From assembly GCA_902579585.1 (NCBI GenBank), contig CACHHJ010000002.1:1-64000 (forward strand): a DNA stretch of 64,000 nt, given 5' to 3'. Each line of letters starts with the position of its first letter. Positions within the stretch are counted from its first letter, which is position 1. The stretch is from an uncultured Pelagibacteraceae bacterium. Its GTDB lineage: Bacteria > Pseudomonadota > Alphaproteobacteria > Pelagibacterales > Pelagibacteraceae. Made by a program: the position numbers and the translations under genes. Under the pieces are notes generated by a model. That model worked only from the letters and a program-made list of their open reading frames with translations. It was not told the origin of the DNA and did not search any database. Positions 19,598 to 29,217 of the stretch are shown one piece after another.

Positions 19598-21040
19598 ATG
19601 AAAATCAATGAAAGTGGATTTAGAGAATATGATGCTAGATGGCTATATCCTAAAGATATTGATTTAGAGGGTATTGAAGAACTTGGCAAAGGATTAGGCA
19701 CACAGGTTATAAATAAAACAAAAAAAAACAACCCAAAAATAATTGTTGGTCACGATTACAGATCATACAGCGAAGAAGTAAAATCATATTTCAAAAAAGG
19801 CTTGATTTCTACAGGATGTAATATTGAGGATATTGGTCTTTCACTAACTCCCACTGTTTATTACGCACAATTCAAATTAGATTCTGATGCAATAGCTATG
19901 ATAACAGCTAGCCACAATGAAAATGGTTGGACAGGTGTGAAAATGGGAATTGAAAAAGGGCTAACCCATACACCTAAAGAAATGAATGAATTGAAAGAAA
20001 TTACATTGAAGAAAAAATTTATAACTGGAAATGGGAGTGACAAAAGAATTAATGATTTTCAAAAAATATATATTAAAGATTTAATAAATAAAAATAAAAT
20101 TAAAAAAAAAATAAAGGTTGTAGTAGCATGTGGAAATGGGACAGCTGGAGTATTTGCGCCTGAAATTCTAAAAGGAATTGGTTGTGATGTAATTGAATTA
20201 GATTGTAAATTAGACTTTACTTTTCCTAAATATAATCCTAATCCAGAAGATTTAAAAATGTTAGAAGCAATATCTAAATGTGTAAAGGAAAATAGTGCCG
20301 ATATAGGTTTTGGATTTGATGGTGATGGTGATCGTGTAGGAGTAATAGATGAAAAAGGCGAAGAAATATATTCAGATAAGATTGGTTTGGTAATTGCAAG
20401 AAATTTATCCAATACTTACAAAAATTCGAAGTTTATTGTAGATGTAAAGTCTACTGGTTTATATATTGATGACGAAGTTCTTTTAAAGAATAACTGTAAA
20501 ACAATTTATTGGAAAACTGGTCACTCTCATATTAAAAGAAAGGTCAATAAAGAGAAAGCCTTAGCCGGTTTTGAAAAAAGTGGGCATTTTTTCTTTAATG
20601 ATCCAATAGGCTTTGGTTATGATGATGGAATAAGTTCGGCAATTCAAGTCTGTAAATTATTAGACAATGAAAATAAAAAAATGAATTCTATAATTAATTC
20701 TCTTCCTAAAACATTTCAGTCACCTACTATGGCCCCGTTCTGTAAAGATGAAGAAAAATATAAAGTTGTTGAAAATTTAGTGGAAAAGGTAAAAGAAATA
20801 AAGAATAAGAAAATTAAAATAGACGATAAATTTATAAAAGAAATTTTAACTGTAAATGGTGTGAGATTTGTTTTAGAAGATGGTTCTTGGGGATTAATTA
20901 GAGCCTCCTCAAATAAGCCTTCGTTAGTAGTGGTAGTCGAAAGCACCTCATCAGATAAAAGTACAAAAAGAATATTTAGTTTTATAGACAATTTATTGAA
21001 AAAAACTGGCAAAGTTGGTGAATATGACCAAAAAATTTAA
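19598..21040 (+). CDS. Phosphomannomutase/phosphoglucomutase family
   Basis: ITASHNENGWTGVKMG, FGFDGDGDRVGVID, AGFEKSGHFFF. Confidence 0.92.
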   Translation: MKINESGFREYDARWLYPKDIDLEGIEELGKGLGTQVINKTKKNNPKIIVGHDYRSYSEEVKSYFKKGLISTGCNIEDIGLSLTPTVYYAQFKLDSDAIAMITASHNENGWTGVKMGIEKGLTHTPKEMNELKEITLKKKFITGNGSDKRINDFQKIYIKDLINKNKIKKKIKVVVACGNGTAGVFAPEILKGIGCDVIELDCKLDFTFPKYNPNPEDLKMLEAISKCVKENSADIGFGFDGDGDRVGVIDEKGEEIYSDKIGLVIARNLSNTYKNSKFIVDVKSTGLYIDDEVLLKNNCKTIYWKTGHSHIKRKVNKEKALAGFEKSGHFFFNDPIGFGYDDGISSAIQVCKLLDNENKKMNSIINSLPKTFQSPTMAPFCKDEEKYKVVENLVEKVKEIKNKKIKIDDKFIKEILTVNGVRFVLEDGSWGLIRASSNKPSLVVVVESTSSDKSTKRIFSFIDNLLKKTGKVGEYDQKI

Positions 21041-21867
21041 TAGTTAATAAAGTCGTATAGAAATCTACTAGCAATAAGAATAAGAAATAAACCGAACATT
21101 TTTGTAATAATCTCTCTTTTAATTTTGTGAACAGAGTTGGCGCCAACCTTGGCCATTATTATTGTTATTGGTATAAAAATAAGAAAAGCAGGTATATTTA
21201 TAAAACCATAGCTTAAAGGAATGTTTGTTTTAATTATAATTCCAGAAATTAAAAAACCCAAACAACCAAATATAGCTATTAAAAAACCAATAGATGCTGC
21301 ACTACCTATAGATTTATTAATGGTATAACCAACAAATTTCAAAATTGGGACATTCATTATAGCGCCACCAATACCCATAAGTGAAGAGACAAATCCAACA
21401 ATTAAGCCAAAAAAAGTTCTTTGAAATAAACTAAATTTTAATTTTATTTTCGTTTTTTCTTTTAAAAAAATCAAGTTAAGTGCAAGTAAATACATAACAA
21501 TACTAAAAAAAAGAATTAAAGATTTTGTGTGTAAGGATGCTGCGAAAAAACTACCTATAATGACACCAAATACTACAAATATCCCGTAAGATTTTAATAC
21601 ACCAAAATCTACTGCATTATGTTTGTAGTGTGTATAAACTGACATCATAGCTGTAGGAACAATGATCGCGAAAGACGTTCCTACTGCAAGATGCATTAAA
21701 TAAGATTTGTCCACTCCTACAGCACCGAATATATAAAAAAGACACGGAACTGTAATTATTCCTCCTCCAATTCCAAAAAAACCTGCAAAAAAACCTGCTA
21801 TAACTGCTGTTAATGTCATAACTAAAAGAAAAAATAAAATTTGATCTGTAGAAAAATTTTCAATCAT
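21037..21867 (-). CDS. TauE/SafE family sulfite exporter-like permease
   Basis: AGFFAGFFGIGGGIITVPCL, SSLMGIGGAIMNVPIL, multiple TM. Confidence 0.88.
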   Translation of the reverse strand: MIENFSTDQILFFLLVMTLTAVIAGFFAGFFGIGGGIITVPCLFYIFGAVGVDKSYLMHLAVGTSFAIIVPTAMMSVYTHYKHNAVDFGVLKSYGIFVVFGVIIGSFFAASLHTKSLILFFSIVMYLLALNLIFLKEKTKIKLKFSLFQRTFFGLIVGFVSSLMGIGGAIMNVPILKFVGYTINKSIGSAASIGFLIAIFGCLGFLISGIIIKTNIPLSYGFINIPAFLIFIPITIIMAKVGANSVHKIKREIITKMFGLFLILIASRFLYDFINY

Positions 21868-22856
21868 GAAGTTACTTGGTTAGCTTTTTCATTGTTTTGA
21901 ACTATCTCCATAATATGGTTTACTTTTTGAAAATCTGAATTTCTGGCCATCATGTTATCACTTAAATATCTTTTCCACTTATTTGCACCATTTTGACCAT
22001 GGTACAAACCAACAGTGTGTCTCATAATTTGGTTTATCCTTGTTCCTTTCTTTACTTCATCTTTTACATATTCAACTAATTTTTCTGCAATCTCAGATCT
22101 TGTTGGAATATTTGTATTATTAAAAAAAGTTTTTTCAATTTCAGCTAAAAAATATGGATTTTGATAAATTGCCCTTCCTATCATAACTCCATCACAATTG
22201 TTTAAATGTTCTTTTATTTGTGAACAATTAACTATTCCACCGTTTATAATAATTTCCAAATTTTTGTTATGTTTTTTTATTTCATATACCATTGGGTAGT
22301 TTAATTTTGGAATTTTTAGATTTTCTTTGGGAGTAAGACCTTTTAAAATTGCTTTTCTTGCATGTAAAATAATTGTTTTGGCTCCAGCATTTGATATTTT
22401 ACTTACAAATGAGTTTAAATAATCAAAATCTTCTGTTTGATCAAAACCTATCCTCGTTTTTGCAGTAACTGGAATTTTACAAGAGTTAACCATTTTGTTT
22501 ATGCATTCAGCAACTAAGTCAGGCTCTTTAATAAGACATGCTCCAAACTTATTTTTTTGTACTTTTTTGCTCGGACATCCAAGATTTATATTGATTTCAT
22601 CATAGCCCATTTCTTCAGCTATTTTACATACTTCTGAAAGCTCGTTTTTGTCTGAACCACCAACTTGAAGAGCAACTGGTTTTTCTGCTTCGCTAAACCC
22701 TAATATCTTTTTTCTATTTCCATGTATTGCGGATTTAGTCGCAACCATTTCAGTATATAACATTACGTTTTTACTTAATAATCTGAGAAAATATCTTTCA
22801 TGTCGATCCGTACAATCCATCATTGGAGCAACACAAACTTTTCTATTGATATTCAA
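21864..22856 (-). CDS. dusA: tRNA-dihydrouridine synthase A
   Basis: VAPMMDCTDRHERYFLR, NINLGCPSKKVQ, GVMIGRAIYQNPYFL. Confidence 0.94.
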   Translation of the reverse strand: MNINRKVCVAPMMDCTDRHERYFLRLLSKNVMLYTEMVATKSAIHGNRKKILGFSEAEKPVALQVGGSDKNELSEVCKIAEEMGYDEININLGCPSKKVQKNKFGACLIKEPDLVAECINKMVNSCKIPVTAKTRIGFDQTEDFDYLNSFVSKISNAGAKTIILHARKAILKGLTPKENLKIPKLNYPMVYEIKKHNKNLEIIINGGIVNCSQIKEHLNNCDGVMIGRAIYQNPYFLAEIEKTFFNNTNIPTRSEIAEKLVEYVKDEVKKGTRINQIMRHTVGLYHGQNGANKWKRYLSDNMMARNSDFQKVNHIMEIVQNNEKANQVTS

Positions 22857-23312
22857 TTATTTTTTTTCTTCTACTTCTTCGGTTAGTTTTAGGGGTGAAC
22901 TTTCTTCTTCTGGAGCTTTTTTTTCATCTTCCTCTAAACTTGAAGATGATGCAGAAGGAGTTGGTATTTTTCTCATTCTTTTTGAAGGTAAAATAGCTAC
23001 ACCAGACTTAGATACCTCGCCTTTGTATTGTTTCTCGAAATCATCTGAGGAGATTTCTTCAGTGTCTTGCTCTTCTAAATTTTCATCAGGCTCTTTTCTT
23101 AATCTTAAAACAGTACTTTTTTTAAGCTCTTCAACATCTACTTTTCCCTCGGCTATCTCTCTTAATGCAATTACCGTTCTTTTATCGTTATCTTCCTCTA
23201 CAAGCATTTCAGAACCTGAATTTAATTGAGAAGTTCTTTCCTTCGCCAACAAAACTAAATCATATTGATTTTCAACTTTTTCGAGACAATCTTCCACTGT
23301 TATTCGGGCCAT
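22857..23312 (-). CDS. rpoZ: RNA polymerase omega subunit with long acidic/Ser-rich C-terminal tail
   Basis: [47 protein letters not shown]. Confidence 0.93.
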   Translation of the reverse strand: MARITVEDCLEKVENQYDLVLLAKERTSQLNSGSEMLVEEDNDKRTVIALREIAEGKVDVEELKKSTVLRLRKEPDENLEEQDTEEISSDDFEKQYKGEVSKSGVAILPSKRMRKIPTPSASSSSLEEDEKKAPEEESSPLKLTEEVEEKK

Positions 23313-23348
23313 AAGATTAGCAATAAATAGTTAAAAGCATTGGAAAAA

Positions 23349-24578
23349 TCAAGTTTTTTTTGAATAAATAATTGGCTCAATTGAGCTTTTTATTATTAAC
23401 AATGCCAATAGTGATAGACTTATATATATAACGCTCACTAAGGCTATATACTCAATTGTAAATCCTCGGTCAATTAAAAGACCAAAAATAGCAGTTCCAA
23501 ACGCAGTTGAAAAAACCATTAAGGCTGTTGTAAGTGCCTTTATGCTACCCAAATATCTAACACCATAAATCTCTGCCCATGTTGAGGATCCTAAGACATT
23601 TGCTAAACCATTTGAAATCCCAACCAGCCCAAAGAAAAAATAAGCTGAATAAGAAAAATTAAAAAAGTATAATATTAACATTCCAATTAACAATGGAACA
23701 TTCATAAAAGGTATTAATTTTCTACTTGAAAATTTATCAACTAGAAAACCAGAAGATATTAATGTCAAAATTGATGTTACTGAATAAACCATAAAAGATT
23801 TAGGAATAATATAAATATCCCAAAGTTTGGAGTCTGCTATAAAAGATTGATAGATAAAGACACCTGTAGCAATCCATGGCATAGCCAACATATTTAATGA
23901 TATTATATAAAATTTAAAATCCCTTAAAACTTCTGATCTTTTCCAACTTTTAATATTCTTAAATTTTTTTTTGCTTTCATCCAAATTGGAAGTCTCTCTT
24001 GAGTCTATTGTAATAGTTTTTATTGTATAAAAAATTACCAAAGGCAAAGTTATCAATATGATAACTGATATGAACTGCCATATAGTCCTCCATGAAAAAA
24101 TGGAAAGTAAAAATATAATTAAAATGGGTAGAATAAATTCTGCAGAAGATAGCCCAAACCATATACCGCTTAAAGCACGTCCTCTCCTTTTATTAAAATA
24201 CCTCGATATTGTAGTTGATGAAGTATGAGACATTAATCCTTGTCCAGAAAATCTCATAAGAAATATATCTATCATTAAAAAATAAATGTTATTTATTAAA
24301 GAAAATAAAAATGAAGATGAAAATAGGATTATTATTACGATCAAAGAATAATTAAATAATTTGAATTCATCAATCTTTTTCCCAAACCAAATTAGAACTA
24401 CACTCGAGCAAATAGTTGCTGCTGCATAAATTGTGCCAAATTGTCCATGTGTAATATCGAGTTCAACTCTTATGCTAGGATTAAATAATCCAAGAAAAAA
24501 ACTCTGTCCAAAACTTGAAAAAAATGTAAATATGAAACCGAAAATTAAAACTTTTTTATTAGTACTGAGGTTTATCAT
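23349..24578 (-). CDS. MFS transporter
   Basis: 409 aa, about 12 hydrophobic segments, MFS-like. Confidence 0.85.
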   Translation of the reverse strand: MINLSTNKKVLIFGFIFTFFSSFGQSFFLGLFNPSIRVELDITHGQFGTIYAAATICSSVVLIWFGKKIDEFKLFNYSLIVIIILFSSSFLFSLINNIYFLMIDIFLMRFSGQGLMSHTSSTTISRYFNKRRGRALSGIWFGLSSAEFILPILIIFLLSIFSWRTIWQFISVIILITLPLVIFYTIKTITIDSRETSNLDESKKKFKNIKSWKRSEVLRDFKFYIISLNMLAMPWIATGVFIYQSFIADSKLWDIYIIPKSFMVYSVTSILTLISSGFLVDKFSSRKLIPFMNVPLLIGMLILYFFNFSYSAYFFFGLVGISNGLANVLGSSTWAEIYGVRYLGSIKALTTALMVFSTAFGTAIFGLLIDRGFTIEYIALVSVIYISLSLLALLIIKSSIEPIIYSKKT

Positions 24579-25445
24579 ATGTCTAAAGTGTCTTTTATTG
24601 GTTTAGGTGTAATGGGATATCCCATGGCTGGACATATATCAAAAGCTGGACACGATGTAACTGTTTTTAATAGAACCACAGCTAAAGCAGAGAAATGGAC
24701 TAAAGAATATAAAGGTAAATTTGCCAAATCGCCAATGGAAGCGGCAAAAGACTCTGACTTTATATTTTCTTGTGTTGGTAATGATAATGATCTTAAAGAG
24801 GTAACTCTTGGAGACAATGGTTTATTTAAATCCGCAAAAAAAAATTCTGTTTATATTGATAACACCACCGCTTCTGCAGAAATAGCTAGAGAACTTTATA
24901 AAAAAGCAAATGACTCTGGTTTTCAATTTTTAGATGCGCCTGTTTCCGGAGGTCAAGCTGGAGCTGAAAATGGAGCTCTGACCGTGATGATTGGTGGAGA
25001 CGAAGATGCTTTTAAAAAAGCTTCACCAGTAATTGATAGCTATAGTAAAAAAATGAAATTGTTGGGGCCTGCTGGGAATGGTCAATTAGCAAAGATGGTA
25101 AATCAAATTTGTATAGCTGGAGTTGTTCAAGGCTTATCCGAGGCTATTAATTTTGGACTTAATGCAAAATTAAAAATGGAAGATGTTATCGAGACAATTT
25201 CAAAAGGTGCTGCTCAATCATGGCAAATGGAAAATAGATATAAAACTATGATTGATGATAAATTTGATTATGGTTTTGCAGTTGATTGGATGAGAAAAGA
25301 TTTAAAAATTGCAATGGATGAAGCTAAAAGAAATAATTCACCACTTCCTATAACAAAATTAATCGATGAGTATTATGGTGAAGTTCAAAAGATGGGTGGA
25401 AACAGATGGGATACCTCAAGTTTAATTAAAAGATTTAGAAAATAA
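24579..25445 (+). CDS. Beta-hydroxyacid dehydrogenase (3-hydroxyisobutyrate dehydrogenase family)
   Basis: FIGLGVMGYPMAGHI, FLDAPVSGGQAGAENGALTVMIGG, GNGQLAKMVNQ. Confidence 0.9.
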   Translation: MSKVSFIGLGVMGYPMAGHISKAGHDVTVFNRTTAKAEKWTKEYKGKFAKSPMEAAKDSDFIFSCVGNDNDLKEVTLGDNGLFKSAKKNSVYIDNTTASAEIARELYKKANDSGFQFLDAPVSGGQAGAENGALTVMIGGDEDAFKKASPVIDSYSKKMKLLGPAGNGQLAKMVNQICIAGVVQGLSEAINFGLNAKLKMEDVIETISKGAAQSWQMENRYKTMIDDKFDYGFAVDWMRKDLKIAMDEAKRNNSPLPITKLIDEYYGEVQKMGGNRWDTSSLIKRFRK

Positions 25446-25448
25446 ATT

Positions 25449-26057
25449 GTGCCAGAAGAAGTAAGCTACTACGAAGATTTTACAGAAATACAAAAAAAAA
25501 TTTGGAGTCTTTTAACAGACGCTGTGAAAAATCGTAATTCAGAATTTAGAACCCCGGTTTTTATTTGTGGAGATAATAAAAATTTGGACGGCAGAGTTGT
25601 AGTCTTAAGAAAAGCTGACCCCAATAATAATTTTATTCAATTTCATAGCGATATTAGATCTTCTAAAATAAGTAAAATAAAAAAAAATCCGTCTTGTTCT
25701 ATATTATTTTATGGTAAAGAAGAAAAAATTCAGTTACGTCTTAAAATTGATTGTGAAATTAATTATAAAAATGATATCACAAAAGAGTCCTGGGAAAAAA
25801 CAGGTCATGTAAGTAGGAAATGTTATCTGGTCACAGATAGCCCCGGAACTATATCTCAAAAACCTACTTCCGGTTTAAATGGGAAATTTAATGATTTTGA
25901 TTTTACTAAAGAAGAAAGTGAGGAAGGCTATAAAAATTTTTGTGTTATCAAATGTAAAATTCAAAGCATTGAGTGGCTTTATTTAGCTGCCAAAGGTCAT
26001 CGTAGAGCTTTACTTAAACTGGGCGACTCTATTGAGTTTAAGTGGCTTATTCCCTAA
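25449..26057 (+). CDS. Pyridoxamine 5'-phosphate oxidase-like flavin-binding protein (GTG start)
   Basis: RVVVLRKADPNNNFIQFHSDIRSSK..., PNPOx-like fold motifs. Confidence 0.75.
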   Translation: MPEEVSYYEDFTEIQKKIWSLLTDAVKNRNSEFRTPVFICGDNKNLDGRVVVLRKADPNNNFIQFHSDIRSSKISKIKKNPSCSILFYGKEEKIQLRLKIDCEINYKNDITKESWEKTGHVSRKCYLVTDSPGTISQKPTSGLNGKFNDFDFTKEESEEGYKNFCVIKCKIQSIEWLYLAAKGHRRALLKLGDSIEFKWLIP

Positions 26058-26059
26058 AA

Positions 26060-26563
26060 TTATTTTTTATACTTTTTATAGTTACTAACATAATGTTCTG
26101 CGTTTTCTTTAATATGTTTTATTTCCTCATCTGTAACTTTTCTGATAACTCTTCCTGGACTACCTACAACTAAGGATCTTTCTGGTATAACTTTGTTTTC
26201 AGTAATTAAAGAATTTGCTCCAATAATTGAGTACTTCCCAATCTTTGCTTTATTTAAAATAGTACTACCAATTCCAATTAAACAATCATCCTCGATTATA
26301 CACCCATGCAACATAACTAAATGCCCAACCGTTACATTCTTGCCAATAGTTGCTGGACAACCAGGATCGGTATGAACCACGCTCCCATCTTGAATATTAG
26401 AACCTTCTCCAATAATTATAGGTTCTACATCTCCTCTTAGAGTTGCATTAAACCAAATGTTTGCATCTTTTTTAAGAGTAACATTGCCTATTAAAACTGA
26501 ATTTGGTGCAAACCAACTATCTTTGTCTAACTTTGGACTAATATTGTTGAAATCATAAATCAT
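26060..26563 (-). CDS. Gamma-carbonic anhydrase family protein
   Basis: Left-handed beta-helix: IWFNATLRGDVEPIIIGEGSNIQDGSVVHTD, VGHLVMLHGCIIED. Confidence 0.92.
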   Translation of the reverse strand: MIYDFNNISPKLDKDSWFAPNSVLIGNVTLKKDANIWFNATLRGDVEPIIIGEGSNIQDGSVVHTDPGCPATIGKNVTVGHLVMLHGCIIEDDCLIGIGSTILNKAKIGKYSIIGANSLITENKVIPERSLVVGSPGRVIRKVTDEEIKHIKENAEHYVSNYKKYKK

Positions 26564-26583
26564 TATTATAATTATAATATATT
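26564..26583. promoter_or_regulatory. 20-nt divergent spacer with TATAAT readable on both strands (possible bidirectional leaderless promoter)
   Basis: Spacer TATTATAATTATAATATATT between opposing start codons at 26563(-) and 26584(+). Confidence 0.4.
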
Positions 26584-27138
26584 ATGGTTTTAACAAAAAC
26601 TCCAATTTGTAATTTTGGTGAAAAACCTCATTCCTTTGAATTAAAAGATGTTAGTGAAAAAACTTATAATTTTACAGATTTGGTTGGAGAAAAAGGAACA
26701 TTGATCATGTTTATCTGTAATCACTGTCCATACGTAAAAGCAGTTATCAAAGATATCGTACATGATGCCGATAAACTAAAAAATTTAAATATCAATACCG
26801 TTGCTGTAATGTCTAATGATACTAAAAATTATCCGGATGATTCATTTGAAAACATGATTGAATTCTCAAAAATAAATAAATTTAATTTTCCTTACTTGTT
26901 TGATGAGACTCAAGAAATAGCAAAAAAATATGGGGCTGTATGTACGCCAGATTTTTTTGGATACAATGGCAATCTCGAATTACAATACAGGGGTCGAATT
27001 AGAGAGCTTAAAGATTTAAAACCTGTTTCAACGGGCGAAAGTGACTTATTTAATGCGATGAAGATGATTGCTGAAACAGGCAAAGGTCCTCAAAAACAAA
27101 TTCCAAGTATGGGCTGTAATATCAAGTGGTTTAAATAA
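26584..27138 (+). CDS. Thioredoxin-fold (AhpC/TSA-like) protein
   Basis: LIMFICNHCPYVKAV, KKYGAVCTPDFFGY. Confidence 0.85.
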   Translation: MVLTKTPICNFGEKPHSFELKDVSEKTYNFTDLVGEKGTLIMFICNHCPYVKAVIKDIVHDADKLKNLNINTVAVMSNDTKNYPDDSFENMIEFSKINKFNFPYLFDETQEIAKKYGAVCTPDFFGYNGNLELQYRGRIRELKDLKPVSTGESDLFNAMKMIAETGKGPQKQIPSMGCNIKWFK

Positions 27139-28232
27139 TGTTTGTAATATCAACAAGAAGCTTTCCACCTGAAACTGGAGGAATGCAAAACTTAATGGGT
27201 GGTCTAGCTAACGCTCTTTTAAATCATGGTCCAGTTAAAGTGTTTGCAGATAAATTTGAAGGATCTGAGGTGTATGATCAATCTTTAAAATTAGAAATTG
27301 AAAGATTTGGAGGTATAAAGTTATTTAGGAAATATAGAAAAGCAAATAGGCTTAATGATTTTATAAAATCAAATCAAAATATAAGGTCTATTTTTTTTGA
27401 TCATTGGAAAAGTATAGAAAAAATTAACGATAAAGTTATTGAGAAAGTACCAACATTTTGTTTGATACATTCCAAAGAAATTAATCACCCTTTGGGTTCC
27501 TCGTTAAATAAAAGGGTAATAAATTCTTTTAAAAAAACAAAATTTATAATTGCCAATTCAAATTTTACCAAAAAATTAGGAATTGAAATTGGGCTTCCAA
27601 AGGAAAAAATATATGTGATACATCCTGGATGTGAAGAACCTATTAAAATTGAAAAAGAATATGAATTGAAGGCTGACAAAATTTATCAAGACTCTTTTCC
27701 TAAAATTATTACCGTCGCAAGACTTGATAGAAGGAAAAATCACCAAAATATTCTTATGTGTGTAAGAAATTTAAAGGAAATATTTCCAAAAATTAAATAT
27801 GTTAGTGTTGGGGATGGTGAAGAGAGAAATAATTTAATCAAGCTTGTGAAGGAGTTGAAAATAGATAATGAGGTTACTTTACTGTCTAAACTAGATGGTA
27901 AACTTAAAAATGCTTTATTAAAAAAATCAAATTTGTTTTTAATGCCTTCAATATTACATAAAAAATCGGTTGAAGGTTTTGGAATATCATTTATTGAAGC
28001 TGCTTGTTATGGAGTAGGTTCCATTGGAGGTAAAATAGGCGGTGCCAGCGATGCAATCAAAGAGAATACTACAGGACTAATATGTGATGGGGACAACATC
28101 GAGTCAATTTACGAAAATGTAATTAAATTCTTTAAAAATGATGACTATAAAAAATATGGAAATAATGCTGAAAAGTTTTCTGAGAACTTTTATTGGAAGA
28201 TTATAATTAAAAAATATTTAAAATTAATTTAA
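27138..28232 (+). CDS. Glycosyltransferase family 4
   Basis: PPETGGMQNLMGGLA, IITVARLDRRKNHQNIL, SVEGFGISFIEAACYGVGSIG. Confidence 0.88.
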   Translation: MFVISTRSFPPETGGMQNLMGGLANALLNHGPVKVFADKFEGSEVYDQSLKLEIERFGGIKLFRKYRKANRLNDFIKSNQNIRSIFFDHWKSIEKINDKVIEKVPTFCLIHSKEINHPLGSSLNKRVINSFKKTKFIIANSNFTKKLGIEIGLPKEKIYVIHPGCEEPIKIEKEYELKADKIYQDSFPKIITVARLDRRKNHQNILMCVRNLKEIFPKIKYVSVGDGEERNNLIKLVKELKIDNEVTLLSKLDGKLKNALLKKSNLFLMPSILHKKSVEGFGISFIEAACYGVGSIGGKIGGASDAIKENTTGLICDGDNIESIYENVIKFFKNDDYKKYGNNAEKFSENFYWKIIIKKYLKLI

Positions 28233-29159
28233 ATTTTCTTTTATTTTTTCATACACATCAGCCACATTAAGGTTTTTTAGATTATCTGCTCTTAAAGATT
28301 TAAAATTCTGACTTTCCATGCTCACTTTTTCTGGTGTTGTATGACTTCCGAACAAAACGACCCCTTTTTTATTTAAGTGGGCACATATGTGTGCTGGTCC
28401 TGTATCATTTGATACGATGTAGCTAGAATTATCTATTAAACTAATTAATTCATTAATATTAAGAGGTAATCCCTTATTTAAAATAACATTTACATCAAAC
28501 CTTTTAGCTTCATCAATCTCGTTAGGACCTGGCGCTATGGCTATATTAAATTCTTTACCAAAGTCCCGTTTTAAAAGACTGATCAAGTCTTTATAGTATG
28601 GCCATTTTTTTTTGTGTAATTTTGGAGAACAAAAAGGAAAAATTAAAATATATTTTCCCTCAAAATTTTGATTAACAATACTTTTTATATTTGTTAAAGC
28701 CCAAGTAAGATCTGGTTTTTTTGTAAATTTTCTATCTGAAATTCCTGATCTCTCAAGCTGTTGTTCCATTCTAGTTAAAACAGGCAAATTTTTTTGGGAA
28801 ATTGACTCTTCCTTAGATAAAAATGAATTACTACCTGACCAAAAAATATCATTTTTAAAAATAAATTTTCTATAAAAATTTGTTCTAGATGAATTTTGTA
28901 AATCAAATACTTTTGAGAAAGAAAATCTATCAAGCATTCTTTTTAATCTGAGTAAGTAAAAAAGATTCCATCTAGGTAGTCTTTTGTCAATTAATACTCC
29001 ATCAATATATGGGCACGAATACATAAACTTAGAGTAATGTGGAGTTGTAAGTAATAAAACTTTATCTTCGGGGAATTTATTTTTAATATCTTTAATAGCA
29101 CCGTTTGCTTGAATCAAATCTCCTAGCGATCCATGTTTTATTATCAGAATATTTGACAT
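28224..29159 (-). CDS. Glycosyltransferase family 9 (heptosyltransferase-like)
   Basis: ILIIKHGSLGDLIQANGAIKDIKNKFP, YIVSNDTGPAHICAHL. Confidence 0.88.
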   Translation of the reverse strand: MSNILIIKHGSLGDLIQANGAIKDIKNKFPEDKVLLLTTPHYSKFMYSCPYIDGVLIDKRLPRWNLFYLLRLKRMLDRFSFSKVFDLQNSSRTNFYRKFIFKNDIFWSGSNSFLSKEESISQKNLPVLTRMEQQLERSGISDRKFTKKPDLTWALTNIKSIVNQNFEGKYILIFPFCSPKLHKKKWPYYKDLISLLKRDFGKEFNIAIAPGPNEIDEAKRFDVNVILNKGLPLNINELISLIDNSSYIVSNDTGPAHICAHLNKKGVVLFGSHTTPEKVSMESQNFKSLRADNLKNLNVADVYEKIKENLN

Positions 29160-29217
29160 AGGTTATAATTAAATAATAGAACTAAAAAACATCTTTTAAG
29201 CTAAAGTGCAATTGTGA

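Noticed and set aside
20059-20412. 117-aa minus-strand ORF
   Set aside because: Antisense to the phosphomannomutase gene; no family signature.
22846-23229. 127-aa plus-strand Ser-rich ORF
   Set aside because: Lies antisense to rpoZ; composition is explained by acidic/low-complexity codons of rpoZ read in reverse.
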